Shown piece by piece: positions 13,259 through 26,552 of a DNA stretch of 64,000 nt. The stretch covers positions 40,335,001-40,399,000 of the forward strand of contig JAEOAD010000015.1 of NCBI GenBank assembly GCA_036365145.1, in the 5' to 3' direction. The position numbers were made by a program, and so were the translations under genes. Numbering within the stretch: position 1 is the first letter of the stretch; each line of letters opens with the position of its first letter. The notes below the pieces were generated by a model. The model worked only from the letters and a program-made list of their open reading frames with translations. It had not been told where the DNA came from and searched no databases. The stretch comes from Orientallactaga sibirica (lineage: Eukaryota > Chordata > Mammalia > Rodentia > Dipodidae).

Positions 13259-13368
13259 GGGAGGGGATATGATGGAGATTGGAGTTCCAAAGTGAAATGG
13301 GGGAGGGAGGGAAATATCATGTGTTTTTTTGTATGTAAGTATAAAAGTTGTCAATAAAAAATAATAAT
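12308..13368 (+). mobile_element. LINE-1 3' end (in copy B, with true terminus)
   Basis: Same 3' UTR as 6337-7288 but complete to its end: the GGGAGGGAGGGAAATATCATG block, then GTATGTAAGTATAAAAGTTG and TCAATAAAAAATAATAA. A minus-strand B1 is inserted at about 12950-13110. It is 5'-truncated, with no ORF2 remnant. Confidence 0.82.
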
Positions 13369-13369
13369 T

Positions 13370-14215
13370 AGCTGGGCGTGGTGGCGCATGCCTTTAATCC
13401 CAGCACTCGGGAGGCAGAGGTAGGAGGATTGCCGTGAGTTCAAGGCCACCCTGAGAAGACAGAGTGAATTCCAGGTCAGCCTGGACTAGAGTGAAACCCT
13501 ACCTCGAAAAACCAAAAATAATAATAAATAAATAAAAAAGTAATAATGATTAATTTAAAAAATTGTAAGAGTACAGTTGCTTTAGTGAAGAAAAATACAC
13601 ATAACTGATGTAGTAAAAATTCTATGAAGTATACAGTGTGACATGTTGGAAAGTGACAATGGAAAGCTGGTGTGGTGGTACATGTCTTTAGTCCCAGGTA
13701 GATTGCCAGATGGATTGCCATGAGTTCGAGACCAGCCTGGGACTAAGTTCCAGATAAGCCTGAGTTACAGTGAGACCCTGCCTCAAAAAGAAAAAAAGAC
13801 AAAAACAAAGTAAAAGTAACAGAGGAGGCTGTTTCACAAGCAAGTGACCAGGGAAGGTAACACTGAAGCCCAGTGTTCCAAGCAAAGGGTACTGTTAGCA
13901 CAAAAACTCCAAAGCAGGGACCAGCTTGAGATGATCAAGAAACCAAAGGTGCCCTGTGGCTGGAGCACATATAAGGAGAGGAAGAGATCCCCAAGACAAG
14001 GCTAGAGCACAGAGAATCCTCAAGATGAAGCCAGAGAGGTAGGTAAGAACCACACCCCACAGCTTTGCAAGACCCAAGGTGGGAATCCACTGGGTCATTT
14101 TTGTTTTGAGGCAGAGTCTCACTCTAGCCCAGACTGGCCTTGAACTCACAATGATCCTCCTACCTCAGCCTCCCAAGTGCTACGATTATAGGTGTAAGCC
14201 ATCATATCCAGCTCC
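13370..14215. repeat. SINE block: B1 (+), B1 (+), B1 (-)
   Basis: B1 on plus at 13371-13538, directly after a LINE-1 tail. A shortened B1 on plus at 13664-13800. A diverged B1 on minus at 14098-14213. The 13801-14097 stretch is unrecognised. Confidence 0.8.
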
Positions 14216-15182
14216 ATTGGGTCTTGAGCAGGGAATAATTCAGTCTGGCTTTTTGTGTGTGGGGGGGCACATGTGTGTGCAGGTGCATATGCACGTGTGG
14301 AGACCAGACACACTGGATATCTTCCTCCATTTCACTCCACCTTATTGAGATAGTGTCTCTCACTGAGCCTAGAACTCACCAATTTGGCTAGACTAGTCAG
14401 CAAGCCCCAGGGATCCATCCCATCTCCACCTCCCAGTGCTAGGATTACAGGATTGTGTCCCCATGCTTGTGCTCACTGAGCCATCTCCTCAGTTTTGAAA
14501 GATCACTCTGGCTACTGTATGGAGAATGTACTGGGGAACAGGCGAGGATGGAAGTGGGGAGCCTATTAGGTTACTGCAATGTTCATTTGAGAGGCTGGTG
14601 GCTTGAACAAGAGTGTAGTGGTGGTGGTGTAATGCAGTAGACACACATGCCTCAGTGACCTTGTCCCCTCTGCAGTACTGGAACATTCATTCCCTTATCT
14701 ATCCTTTCCCCCAAGCCTTAATGGCTGGACACCTCTAAAGTATGGGAACTAGGCTTGATTCAGGTCATCACCAGCTCCACTATGAAAAGAGCTGGACTGA
14801 CTGAGGCCCCAAAGACTGAATCAATGAACCAGTGAATGAATGAGGGAGCAGCACCTCCATTCTACAGCTTCATGTCTGAAAGCACAAGGATATCACTAAT
14901 GAAAGAGAAATGGGACAGAAAAGAGCTGGGGCAGGTGGCAGAAGGTTTTATGGAACATAGAAGGGATCTCTCAGTCTAGCTGTTGCAATGCAGGTTAGGC
15001 CTTTATCTCAGCTCCAATGTGAAGCTTCATGTCTGAGATTGGTCCCTCCCAGAAAAGGACAGCATTGATAAGGTGTAGGCATCATGCGTACCTAGAGGAG
15101 AAAAGGCTTCTGGGAGAGCAGGGAAATCAGGCTGGTGAAGGAAGTATCAAAGGTAATTTGCTCTTTAAAAACTGTGAATCGG
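14216..15182. other. Intergenic, no gene recognised
   Basis: Contains a short GT-rich run near 14255-14300. No exon, RNA gene or repeat family recognised in the rest. Confidence 0.45.
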
Positions 15183-16400
15183 GGTTGGAGAGATGGCTTA
15201 GCAGTTAAGTGCTTGCCTGTGAAGCCTAAAGACCTCAGTTCAAAGCTCAATTCCCCAGGACCCATGTAAGCCAGATGCACAGGTGGCGCATGCATCTGGA
15301 GTTCATTTTCAGTGGATGGAGGACCTGGAGTGCCCATTCTCTCTCTCTCTGCCTCTTTCTATCTCTGTCTGTTGTTCTCAAATAAATAAATGCAAATAGC
15401 CGGGCTTGGTGGCACACGCCTTTAATCCCAGCACTCGGGAGGCAGAGGTAGGAGGATCGCCGTGAGTTCGAGGCTACCCTGAGACTACATAGTTAATTCC
15501 AGGTCAGCCTGGACCAGAGTGAGACCCTATCTTGAAAAACCAAAAAAAAATATATATATAATAATAATAATAATAAATAAATAAATTCAAATAAAATTTA
15601 AAAAAACTGTGAGTTGGGGTTAGGGGAGGGAAATATCATGGTTTATTGTCTGTAAGAATAGAAGTTGTCATTAAAAATAAGCCGGGCATGGTGGCGCACA
15701 CCTTTAATCCCAGTACTCAGGAGATAGAGGTAGGAGGATCACTGTGAGTTCGAGGCCACCCTGAGACTATATAGTGAATTCCAGGTGAGCCTGGACTAGA
15801 GTGAAACCCTACCTTGAAAAACCAAAATAAATAAATAAATTAATTAATTAATTAATATAAAATAAAAACAAATAATTAAAAAAAAAAAACCTGTGAATCA
15901 GCCAGGCATGGTAGTGCACGCCTTTAATCCCAGCACTCGGGATGCAGAGGTAGGAGGATCGCTGAGAGGCCAGCCTGAGACTACATAGTGAATTCCAGGT
16001 CAGCCTGAGCTAGAGTGAGATCCTACCTAGGAAAAACAAAAACCAAAAAACAACAACAAAAAGAAAAACTATGAGCCAGGTGCAGTGGTGCATGCCTTTA
16101 ATCCCAGCACTTGGGAGGCAGAGGTAGGATTGCCATGAGTTCAAGGCCGCCCCGAGACTACATAGTGAATTCCAGGTCGGCCTGGGCTACAGTGAGACTG
16201 TGCTTCGAGAAAACCAAAAAAAGGGCTGGAGAGATGGCTTAGGGGTTAAGCGCTTGCCTATGAACCCCAGTTTAAGGCTTGATTCCCCAGGACCCATGTA
16301 AGCCAGATGCACAAGGTGGCACATGCATCTGGAGTTCGTTTGCAGTGGCTGGAGGCTCTCAAATAAATAAATAAACAAACAGAATTTTTAAAAAAAAAAC
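15183..16400 (+). repeat. Dense SINE block
   Basis: B2-like 15183-15392, B1 15398-15560, LINE-1 end 15609-15680, B1 15681-15835, B1 15900-16040, B1 16074-16222 and B2-like 16223-16390 (this last lacks its CT-rich stretch). All are on the plus strand. Confidence 0.85.
15609..15680 (+). mobile_element. LINE-1 3' terminal fragment
   Basis: GGGGAGGGAAATATCATGG, then TGTCTGTAAGAATAGAAGTTG and TCATTAAAAATAA: the same 3' terminus as 13259-13368, reduced to about 70 bases. Confidence 0.65.
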
Positions 16401-17769
16401 TATGAATCAAACCAGAAAGTCAGGGCTCAGGCCCTGAAACACTGGTGCTCAGCAGAAATGTAGGATTGGGGCCAGAGACAAACAGGGAACCCCTGGGGGC
16501 AGGGGCAGGAGACTCCTCGGAGTCTGTCACAGACTTATCTGCACCAGGGAACACAGTTTAGTAGGAGACGCACTAGCAGACTAAGGATTGAGGACCAAGC
16601 TCAGACTGTTACCTCCATCTCACTCATCAAGCCCCAAATGGTTCCTCTCTACCAGGGCTGCCTCCCAGGCCTTGGGCCCTTCTCCCAGGTGTGCTCCTTC
16701 TCCAGGCTTTGCTCCTCCATCTACTCTTACTGAAACTCTTCTTGACCTTGAACTCAAGTTCCTGACCTGGCTTTCAAGTCCACCTTAATCTGGTCTCATC
16801 TGCATCTGTTTCCCCTGTGCCCATTTAACCTGCCTGCCATTGCCAAGCTCATCCTGACTTTGGGCATACTTTCCCTTCTCCCTGGCTTAGCCTCTGGGAA
16901 CTTTTTAGACTCCATACAGGTCCTCCTCTGGGAAGCCTGCCTAGAATCTGGGCCTTGGCAAGCTATGTGAGCACTCTCTGCCAAACTGCTTTGTCTCATG
17001 CTCACCTCCCCTGGCTGGTGGGCTCCTCTTTCCCAACAGCATCAGCACCAGTCCAGCTGTGTCCCCTTAACTCCCTGCAGTCCAATAGGTGCTTTCCCTA
17101 TTATAAGCAACGGAGGCCCTACTACTGAGGAGAGTCACTGTGCTCAGGGAGGCAGACCCACCACAAATGTCCCCCACATAAGGCAGGCTGGGAGGAAATA
17201 CCCTCCAGGGCCCAGAAAGGACACAAACTAGGCTCCAAAGGTGAAGAAGTAGAAAAAGGCATATTAGCAGAGACGGAGAGAAGGAAGGAATAAGACCAAA
17301 ATCAGTGTCCAGCTAATCTAAGCTAAGTGCAACCAAATAAGCATGGAGGGGTAGGAGTTTGTGGCCATCCTGTGCATGGGGGACACCAGGGAGGTTTTGA
17401 AGCACGGGAGTTCCATGGCTGCAGCCAAGTCTAGTCAGACCAGCTCTGCTCTCAGCAGGCTCCAGCCCCCTCTCCATGACGCTCAGAAAGTACACAGACG
17501 AGTTATTTCTTGACTGTTGATAGGCCTTGGCCCATGTCATAGCTACTGGCTGCCACATGAGGTAGGGGATCAGGATGAGGAGGGAACCAGAGAGGGGAAT
17601 AAGGTCTAGGCTTGGTGGGGTGGGGGGGCCTGAGTTCCTGCAGGGGTTCAGGCAAGAGACGGTAGATGCCTCTGCCCCACACTGCACAGTTCCTCTCAGG
17701 TGGCAGTGTCCTGAATAAAGCAGAGCACATGGGCCTTGAGTCCTCCAGAGATGGGCAGGTGAGTGTCCC
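16401..17769. other. Unique sequence between FAAH stop and SINE block
   Basis: The right-hand part (from about 17100) probably includes the FAAH 3' UTR, read on minus. No AATAAA was seen on minus in 17100-17769. The AATAAA at 17714 is on the plus strand and so does not serve FAAH. Confidence 0.4.
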
Positions 17770-17898
17770 TCAGGACGGCTGCTTTTTAGGGGTCATCAGC
17801 CGCTCTACCTCCCGCATGAACCGTAGACACATCTCTTCCTGCCAGGGCAGAGCCACACACTGTACAGCCACGGGCAACCCCACGCTCTTCTTCATGGC
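17770..17898 (-). CDS. FAAH: FAAH exon 15 (C terminus)
   Basis: Encodes residues 538-579 (AMKKSVGLPVAVQC to MTPKKQPS) followed by TGA at the complement of 17770-17772. The coding part is 129 nt with the stop. The proline-rich end typical of rat FAAH is reduced to TPKKQPS. The acceptor is CCTTCAG. Confidence 0.95.
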   Translation of the reverse strand, partial: AMKKSVGLPVAVQCVALPWQEEMCLRFMREVERLMTPKKQPS

Positions 17899-20800
17899 CT
17901 GAAGGGGCACAGACATCAGGATAGGGGAAGGGAGATGAGACCCCCACCCTACGTTCAGGAAACAAGCACCCACGGGAAGAGATTCAGGAAGCAGGGCCAG
18001 AAGCAGTCATGGGGCCTACTTTAGGAAGGCTGACAAGGCCTACAAGTACTGAGAAGTATCCTTCACAGCATCTGGAGCTGGGCAGCAGCGAATTGGGAGG
18101 TGGGCAGATCTCACCTTCTGTAGCACATGGTCCCAGATATCCCCAAAGTAGCCCCTGTAGTGTTCCATCTGGGCTTCGTCCTCAGCAGTCACCGTAGTGA
18201 CAGGCACCACCCCCGCAGGGAAGTTTAGGCAGTTGTAGAGCATAGTGTAGCTGACAGCCCCTGGAACACATCACATTGAGTACAGCAGGCTCTGCCATCT
18301 GCAATACTAACTGGCCCCTCTGGGCCTCAGTCACCCCCATTCCCACCCAAATGGCACCCTGCTTCCACAGCCAGAAAATGCCCCCTCCTAGGGCTGAGGT
18401 TTGTGGCAAAGCCCAGGAAGCAGCAAGATCTCCTGATGCTGGCCCGCCCCTGCCTTTATCCATGTAGCTTTTCCACCTGGACTGGTGTTCCTATTTTCAT
18501 GGATTATCTGAATCCCACCTAGATTCAAATACCACCTCCCCAAACTACAGCCTCTGTAAGATCTTCCACTGAGATAGAGCTCATGCCAGGAAACCCATTC
18601 ACTCCCAGGGTACTCCATATGCCTTTCTCTCTACAGCTAACCAGACCATGGGTGAGGCTTCCGAAGAGCAGGATGCTGCCCCAGGGCTGAACTCATATTA
18701 GAGAAGAGGCAAATAAGGGATGGAATGGGTGAATATACCTCACCTGTGGCCCTTCCTGGGGCATTCAAGTCCAGAGCAGGGCCCAGCATAGGAGTCAGCA
18801 GCACATCCAGGTCCAGTGCTCTCCACTGAGCAATCACAGAGTTGCGGTACACCTGAGGAGATACCCCACATCAGGGAAAGCACTCAGACCTAAGGCACCT
18901 CAGGCTGTCCAGTGAAGGGGCAGAGGCTGGGGTGGCTCTCGTCCCAGACCCTGACACTGGATCTGAGCTAAGTCACCAGCAGATGCTTTTCAGAGAGACA
19001 TCATTCCACCTTCCAACTGAACCACAGACACATTTCCTGGGAGCCCCAAAAGGAATATGAATGTCATTCCCCAGAACAGGAACCAGACCCCACAGTCACA
19101 TAAGTGTCAGAGCAGGGCCCAAGCTATAATCCAGAATGGAGAAGCAAGAATGATAGGCCACTCCAGTATCTCAAGTGGAAGTAGTGGCAGGTGTCCTGAA
19201 CCAACTCTACCCTTCCCCACTGCCCAGCTCTAGTGTAAGGGCTCAGACCTCACCTCCATCTCATGCTGCAGCTTCCAGAGCTTTCCAGCTGACCTGGGCA
19301 GAGGGAGTGAGGAAGTCATTAGCCATCATGGCCACAGCCACAGGGACTAAGACATCAGACATCCTATTCTCACCACTCCCAGAGCTCATCCAATCCCAGG
19401 GGAGCTCGGAGAGAGCAGACGGCCAAGGCCCTGCTGTCTAAATGAGAAAAACAGGCCTGAGAGAGACGTAGAACAGTTTGCTCAGTGACTCCACAGCAGA
19501 GCCAGCACTACACCAGACCTGATTCTTCACTACTCTTGGGGTACAGGAGAGACTATCAAAGTCCTGGAATGTCTGGAAGTAAGAGAAGTGAATCCACAGG
19601 ATGTCAGGCTGCAAATGGAATGGCTCATGTCCTGCTTTTTCAGCCCCAGCCACTAGGGAGTAACAGGTAGGACCTAGTCCAGCTCAGTTAATCTAATTCC
19701 CTAGCACCCAATAGCCCCACACTACCCCAACTCAGGCCAAATTCTTTCTGGTCCTTCCCCAATGCCCCAGGTGAGTCAACCTTCCTCCATCCATCTCTCT
19801 CATCCTGTGAAGACTCGGGCCCTTGCTCTTCAACCCTATATCAAGGTCTCCATTTGAGGGCCAGAGGTCAGTCCCCCAAAAGCTACTTCCTAGAGATCTT
19901 CCAGTCAAAAGCCACCTGAATTCAAACCAGTTAGAGAAAGATGGAGCAGGCATCTGGGTACAGTAAAGGTTCTCACCGAGACCTCATGTTGCTGAGAAAG
20001 GATGCCAACCGTGGAAACTGCACCAGAACAGACACAGAGTCAGTGACTGGCTACCCATACCTCCTCCTCCATGCCTCCCGCAAGCCCAGGTCATACTTCT
20101 TTCAGCAAGCAGATTGGCTCAAGACTGTAGGGTATGGGGAAGAGCGCAGTAGGGGCAGGAATGGAGAGGAGGCCATACTTGCCCAAACCAGAAGCCAGGG
20201 GATGGGAGTGGGGAAAGAGCTAGAAGCCACAAGATATCACAGGATGGGGGTCCAGAGGCTCAGTCCAGCCCTTCACACTCCTGGTGCTCTCACCAGAGGC
20301 TTCAGCAGGAAAGCCAGAAGTCCTTTCAACCACCTGGGCAGCTTCAGAACCAAGATCAGGTCCCCTAAGCAGGGATCCACAAAATCATCTTTGCTGGAAG
20401 ACAAAAAGTCTCTTCTAGGCACTCCCATCCACCACCTCTCCTTCCTCCCTACTGACTGCAATACCTATTCTCTCCTTGGTTGCCCTGTCCGCCTCCCTCC
20501 TCACCAGATTTCTGTAACCCATATCTCTAGCATCTTCTCTGCCTCCTTGTAACATACGCTTTGTTTCTGCTACTCCTTTGGGATGCCTGGGCTCAGCTCC
20601 ATCCCTAGTAGAGTCCCCAAGGCAGCACTCAGGGTCTCCCGCTTCTCCAGATTCAGCTCAGAGCCTTAAGGACTGAAGGCAGCATCTCCTTGGGCATGTT
20701 CTGATTAGCCCAGCCTGCCAATTAGCGTGGGCTATTCAATGGGGGCTGCCTAGGACCCTGTCTCTCACCTGGCTCTACAACGCAGAGAAGTGTCTCAGGA

Positions 20801-23800
20801 ATGTTTCACTCCCAGAGCCAGAGTGAGAGGAGGAGCCTTCTGCTAAAGCCTAGGCCATACTCTGCTGCTGGAAGTAGGGGAGGGAAAGTGGCATAATGAC
20901 ATGACAGACTAGACAGTTAACTGAGCAAGGCTGCAGAGGCCAAGATGACCCACAGTGAGGCACAGTGTAAAGCAGGTTGGTGGCTTGAGAGCCATAAGCC
21001 CAGCCAACCCAGGCATGTTCCCAGGAAGCACCTTCACAGAACTGTCCTCTGCCCCTTTAATAACTGAAAACAGCCAAAGGGGGCATTAGTTTCTCTATGT
21101 ATGAGCTCTGCCAAGTCTCCTAAATTGAATCTGCTCCACCCACCCACTTCATGGAAGAGAAAACTGAAGTCCTGCTCAAAGAAAAAAAAACACACACTGG
21201 GCGTAGTAGCACACACCTTTAATCCCAGGTAGGAGGATTGCTGTGAGTTCAAGGCCACCCTGAGATTACATAGTGAATTCCAGGTCACCTTGGGCTAGAG
21301 CAAGACCCTACCTCTGAAAACCAAAACCAGAGCTAGAGAAAGGGCTTAGCGGTTAAGGCCTGTGAAGCCAAAGGACCTAGGTTCAATTCCCCAGGACCCA
21401 TGTAAGCCAGATGCATAAGGGACACATGCATCTGGAGTTCATTTGCAGTGGCTAGATACCCTGGTGCGCCCATTCTCTCTGTCTCTCTGTCTGTCTCTCT
21501 CTTCTCTCTCTCTGCTTGTAAATAAATAAATAAATAATAAAACCAAAAACAATCAAACAAACAACAACAAAAACAAAAAGAAAAACCTACTCAGGCAAGA
21601 CAGCCTGATGTCCATATTCATTCCCACCTTGGGCCCTGATCTTACCCTTGCCTCTGAACTTTAACAAACTGCCATGCCTATTCCACAGGGAGCTCAGCTC
21701 AGGAGGCTATGGATACACCATCCAGTCTTCCCTTGGGCTGGCACCTTTCCAGGTATCTCCCAGACTCAACTTGTACAGCTGGAGGGACACAAGGTCCCCA
21801 CCCAGAAGGCTCAGAGCTTCTTTGAGCGTGGTTGACGGGGGCTAGCTGCTCTCCCTAGGTCTTTGCATTTTTCTGATCTAATGACAAACCCCAAAGCCCC
21901 ACAGCACTCACAAGTTCTGAAGGAAACTGTGGCCACCGTCACTGAACAGCCCACCTGTGGACAAGGTCTCCAGAGCATAGGATATATTGCTTGGCAAGAA
22001 GGGAACCAGCTGCAGGGATTTAAAGGGAGAAGGCCCCCACCAGATTTAATAGACTTTGGGCCCCATAACCCACATGCTGTCCCAGTGGCCCTGAGGATAA
22101 GCTGGACCCACTCTGCCACATGGTTACAAAGCCACAAAGGCAACAGTGTGGGCCCATGAATACGACCTCATGAGAGAGTCTAGAAGCCATCCATTAAGCT
22201 TTTTCAGATGAACAAACCAAAACCCACAGCCTCTCCACTGGGAACCTCTGGAGAACCAAACACCACAAATGAGTGCCCACTCATCACTCAATGCAGGCTG
22301 AATTCTCCATCCACCAGGTGTCCCACTGCTTCTAGTCAGCCATCTATATATTGGTCCCACAGAGCCACAATTCTCACCATGAATGACTAAATAAGAAGGG
22401 GGCTAGGGAGCCTGGGAGGAAGTGGACGTGGGTGAAAGGAAGGCTCCCCAGGAGGAAAGGAGATGCCAGGACAGTGGGCTCCCACAGCCATACCGTGTGG
22501 CCAGCAGCCTCAAGTTTCTGCTTGGTCTCCAGCACAGCCCGCCTCATGGCCGGGCTAGGCATGGTATAGTTGTCAGTCTCGTAGTACCCTACACGTAGGG
22601 GCTGAGAGCTTCTGTAGACCTGGCAGCAAACATAAGAGGCAGAGTTGGAACAGAACATGACCTACATAGAACTCCTAGGAGACGACAGAATGGGAGGTTA
22701 CAGCTGCCAGCTGAATCCTTCTGACACTATTTTTCGTGGACCATCAGCAACAGATTATTATTCCACATGCAATCCTTTCATAAACTCCTTCACTGAAGAT
22801 TCCTATTGGCCATAAGAGGAAACTAAGGCCACACAGAGACTCAGGCTTGGACCCAGGCATATGGTCTCCTGAGCCAACACTCTCTGTTACCTACCCTGGC
22901 TCCTATGAGGAAGTAGTCTAGACCTCCTCTCTTCACTCTGAGGAAGGGGCTCAGGCTGAACCTGTTTACTAAGGAGAAAGAGATCATCCTGCCCAGATCT
23001 GCTCACCTGCTCCAACCTCTAGAAACACTGAGGCCATTCTCCTGCCCATGAATCCTCAGCCTTCCCAAGGTAGCCTCAATAGGGTAAAGCAAGAGGCCCA
23101 CCCGGAGAAGAAACACCAAACTGCTGGGAAGCAGAGCTTGCATCATACCATTGAGATGACACACTGCTCTTCTGTTTATAGCCATCCAGCATGACTACTA
23201 CCCAAAGCTTTCTACTATGTAAGTGCAGATAACCCCTGTGATTCCTGAACAGTCTCCATCAGCTCTCCAGTAGAAAACATCAGAGGACGCTGGCATGCCA
23301 AGACTCTGAACCTCACACCTTGCTGTGTCCTCCATCTCTAACTATGGTATCACTATCCTCACCCAACCCTAGCACAGTCTCAGGCTGAAGACCTAGGCCA
23401 GATCCCATCCTGCCTAGGAGAGGCTGCTCAAGATTCATAGAGGTAGGCCTCTCCAACTTCATAAAGTAAAATACTCAGCTCTACCTGACCAATGGGCTAT
23501 CTGGATCATATTTTGGGAAGCCAACAGTCTACACTGCCCATTGCTCGCTCAGCCTAAGTGCCAAAAATTCTACCTTCTGGGAAAATGAGCAGGAATCCAG
23601 TAAATGAGGCTGCTATTTCCTGAGGGACAAATGCAGCTCAGGTATGATAGTTTGAATGTGAAATGTCTCCCATAGCCTCATGTGTTTGTGATTAAGCCTC
23701 ACACTCAATCTCTAGCTGGTGGAAGTTTGGAAGGTGGAGCCTTGCTGGACGAGATGTGTTGCTGGTGGTGGGCTTTGAGATGTTTTAGCCCAGCTCACTC

Positions 23801-26502
23801 TTGCTGTGGCAAATTGTGATGCCCCGCTTCTACTCTGCCATGCCATGATGAACCTTCCCTTGTAAGCTGAAAGAAACCTTTTCCTCCATATGCAGCTTTC
23901 TGGAAAAGGAAAGTGCAACACCCCAGGCATGGGGATTCTGCCCCAAGGAGTTTCTGAGCTGCATGTGGCTCCTAACTAGTAGTTCTCAGTGACAGCACAG
24001 CACAGCACAGACCAAAAGCCTGAGGATTCCAAACGCAGGCAATGCCTCCACCTAGTGTCCATATGTGGAATAGCAGCCGAGCCCACTCTCGGAGTGGCTT
24101 TGCAAAAGACAACCTGCCCACCCCACCTAGATTTTACCCCTTGCCCTCCTCCACCCCTGCTCACCTCCTCCCTGAAGGGCAGGGGTGGAACTGTGGGATC
24201 CAAGCGGAACATGTCCTCACACAGCAGGGCTCTCATGCACAGTGCCAGGCTCTCCACATCGCGGGCCATTGGGCCGACAGAAAGCTGCACTGTAAGGCAG
24301 GAAAAAGAGATCAGCTGGCCTCCAATGGAGTCTGGGTCTGAAGAAGGGTCAGCCCAGGTCTGGGGAGCAAGAGTAAGACAAGGAGGTAGGAACTTGGATC
24401 TAGAGTGGCCTGGCAGTCAGATCCTGCCCATAGGAAAAGCAGGGATGTAGGAAGATCAAGCTAACCCCCACCCCTCCTCCAGGGCACTGAGGGTACCACA
24501 GATGTCACTCACCTGCCACCTGTCCGTAGACACAGCCCTTCAAGCCGCTGAGGCTGGATAGAAACACAAGATGTTGGAAACAGGTAGCGGTCACCCTGTG
24601 CCCGCTCCAAACCCATGTTTCAGCTCCAAATTCCCAGCAAAGGAAACAGAATCATGCATAGTTGGTGGTAACCCACTCCCCGGTCAGACTCTGGTTAGAG
24701 GTTAGAGGCTAGGCCAAGATCATGCAGCAAGGAGCCCAGAAACACCCTGCATCCATCGTACCTGAGTCGGTTCCCAGTAGGCTTGAGGCCACAGATACCA
24801 CAAAAGGCAGAAGGGAAACGGATGCTGCCTCCAATGTCAGTACCTAAGCCCAAGGGGGAGCCTCCAGATGCAATGAGGGCCCCCTCTCCTCCTGAGGAGC
24901 CACCTGGGCTTTTGGAGGACACCCATGGGTTTGTGGTCTGGCCAAAGAGGGGGTTACTGCAGTCATAGCTAGAGGAAAGCATCAACAGGTCAGCCTAGAT
25001 CGTACTACTATCACTGCCCCCACCCACCCCTGCCTCACTTGGCAGAGACACAGCCCCTGAGACCCAACCTGAACATAGACTGGGGAACATTGGTGTGCAC
25101 AAAGGGCACGGCCCCCTGCAGCTTCAGCACCTGCACCACAACGCTGTCGCACTCCGATGGCAACCCCTCATTCAGGCTCAAGCCCAGCGTAGAGTTCTGG
25201 CCCTGGGAGAAGGAATGGGCATCAAAGAAGACACAGCCAATGAGGCAGGAGCCCTTCAGTAGCCCAAGGCCCCCTACCACCACAGTCACAGTGGCCAGGT
25301 TAGGCACACCCATGATCCCTTCCTACGACTTCTAGGCCTGAGATATCCTCTGAGGCTCCCAGATGAGCAAGGACACAGAGCTGGATGTAGGGACAGGGTG
25401 TGCAGAAACTTGATGACCAGCAAGGCGTACCTTGTAGCTGAAGCACTCCTTGAGGCTCACAGGGACTCCATAGAGCAGACCCTGCCGTGGGGCCTGGGAT
25501 AGCTGAGTCTCACAGTCAGCCAGGTAGGAGATTATACAGTTGGTTTCTCTGTTCATTTCCCAAGCCTAGAGTAAAGGAAATGAAAACAAGGTAGAGAAGC
25601 TGGCCTTTTTCTTTTGTTCTCTCTATGATGAAATGCACACCATAACAAGGAAATGGTAATTAACAACATGGCTCAGGAGGACACAGATGACCTCTAGCCC
25701 AACAGCCACCTTGCTAGGGACATTTGTTCCAATCTCACCCTGGTGTTCTCTCTCTCTCTCTTACTCTTTCTCTCCCTCCCTCCTTCTTCCCTCTCTCTCC
25801 AGAGCTAGGACACTCAAGAGAGTAAGAAGCTACCCCTCAAGTGCCCTCAGCAAGGGATAAGCTCGAAGGAAGACGACCACTGACTATGGTCAACACCCCC
25901 TCATGCACATCTCTGCCCAGTGAGGCGGAACAGGAGCAGACAGTGGAAAACTTCCATAACAGGCATGCTAGAAGTCAACCCCACACACAGCTAGATTAGA
26001 CCACAGCCTCCAGGGGCTCAACATTCCCTCCTCCAACCAGTACCAGGACCACACCTGGCCAAGCCAAGCCTCCTGGGTCCCATGTAATCTTGCTTCAGTC
26101 ATGTGGAGAATGACTTGACATGAAAGACTTTGCCTGCTCTTTCTCAAGTAAAAATGTTAAAAAGAGGCCGCCATGTATGCATGGTGGCACACGCCTTTAA
26201 TCCAAGCACCTGGGAGGCAGAGGTAGGAGGGTCACCTTTAGTTCAAGGCCATCCTGAGACTACATAGTGAATCCCAGGTCAGTCTGAGCTAAAGTGAAGC
26301 CTTAGCTCAAAAAAAAAAAAAGTTTAAAAATATTTAAAACAAGGGCTGGAGAGAGAGAGATGGCAGTTAAGGTGCTTGTCTGGGAAACCTAAGGATCCAG
26401 GTTTGATCCCCTAGTACTCATGTAAGCCAGATGCATAAGGTGGCACATGTGTTGGAATTTGTTTACAAGGGATGGAGGTCCTGGTGCGCCCATTCTCTCA
26501 CT

Positions 26503-26552
<50 letters not shown>

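Noticed and set aside
19941..20552. Plus-strand 203-codon frame
   Set aside because: Antisense to FAAH exons 10 and 11 and their intron; no recognisable domain.
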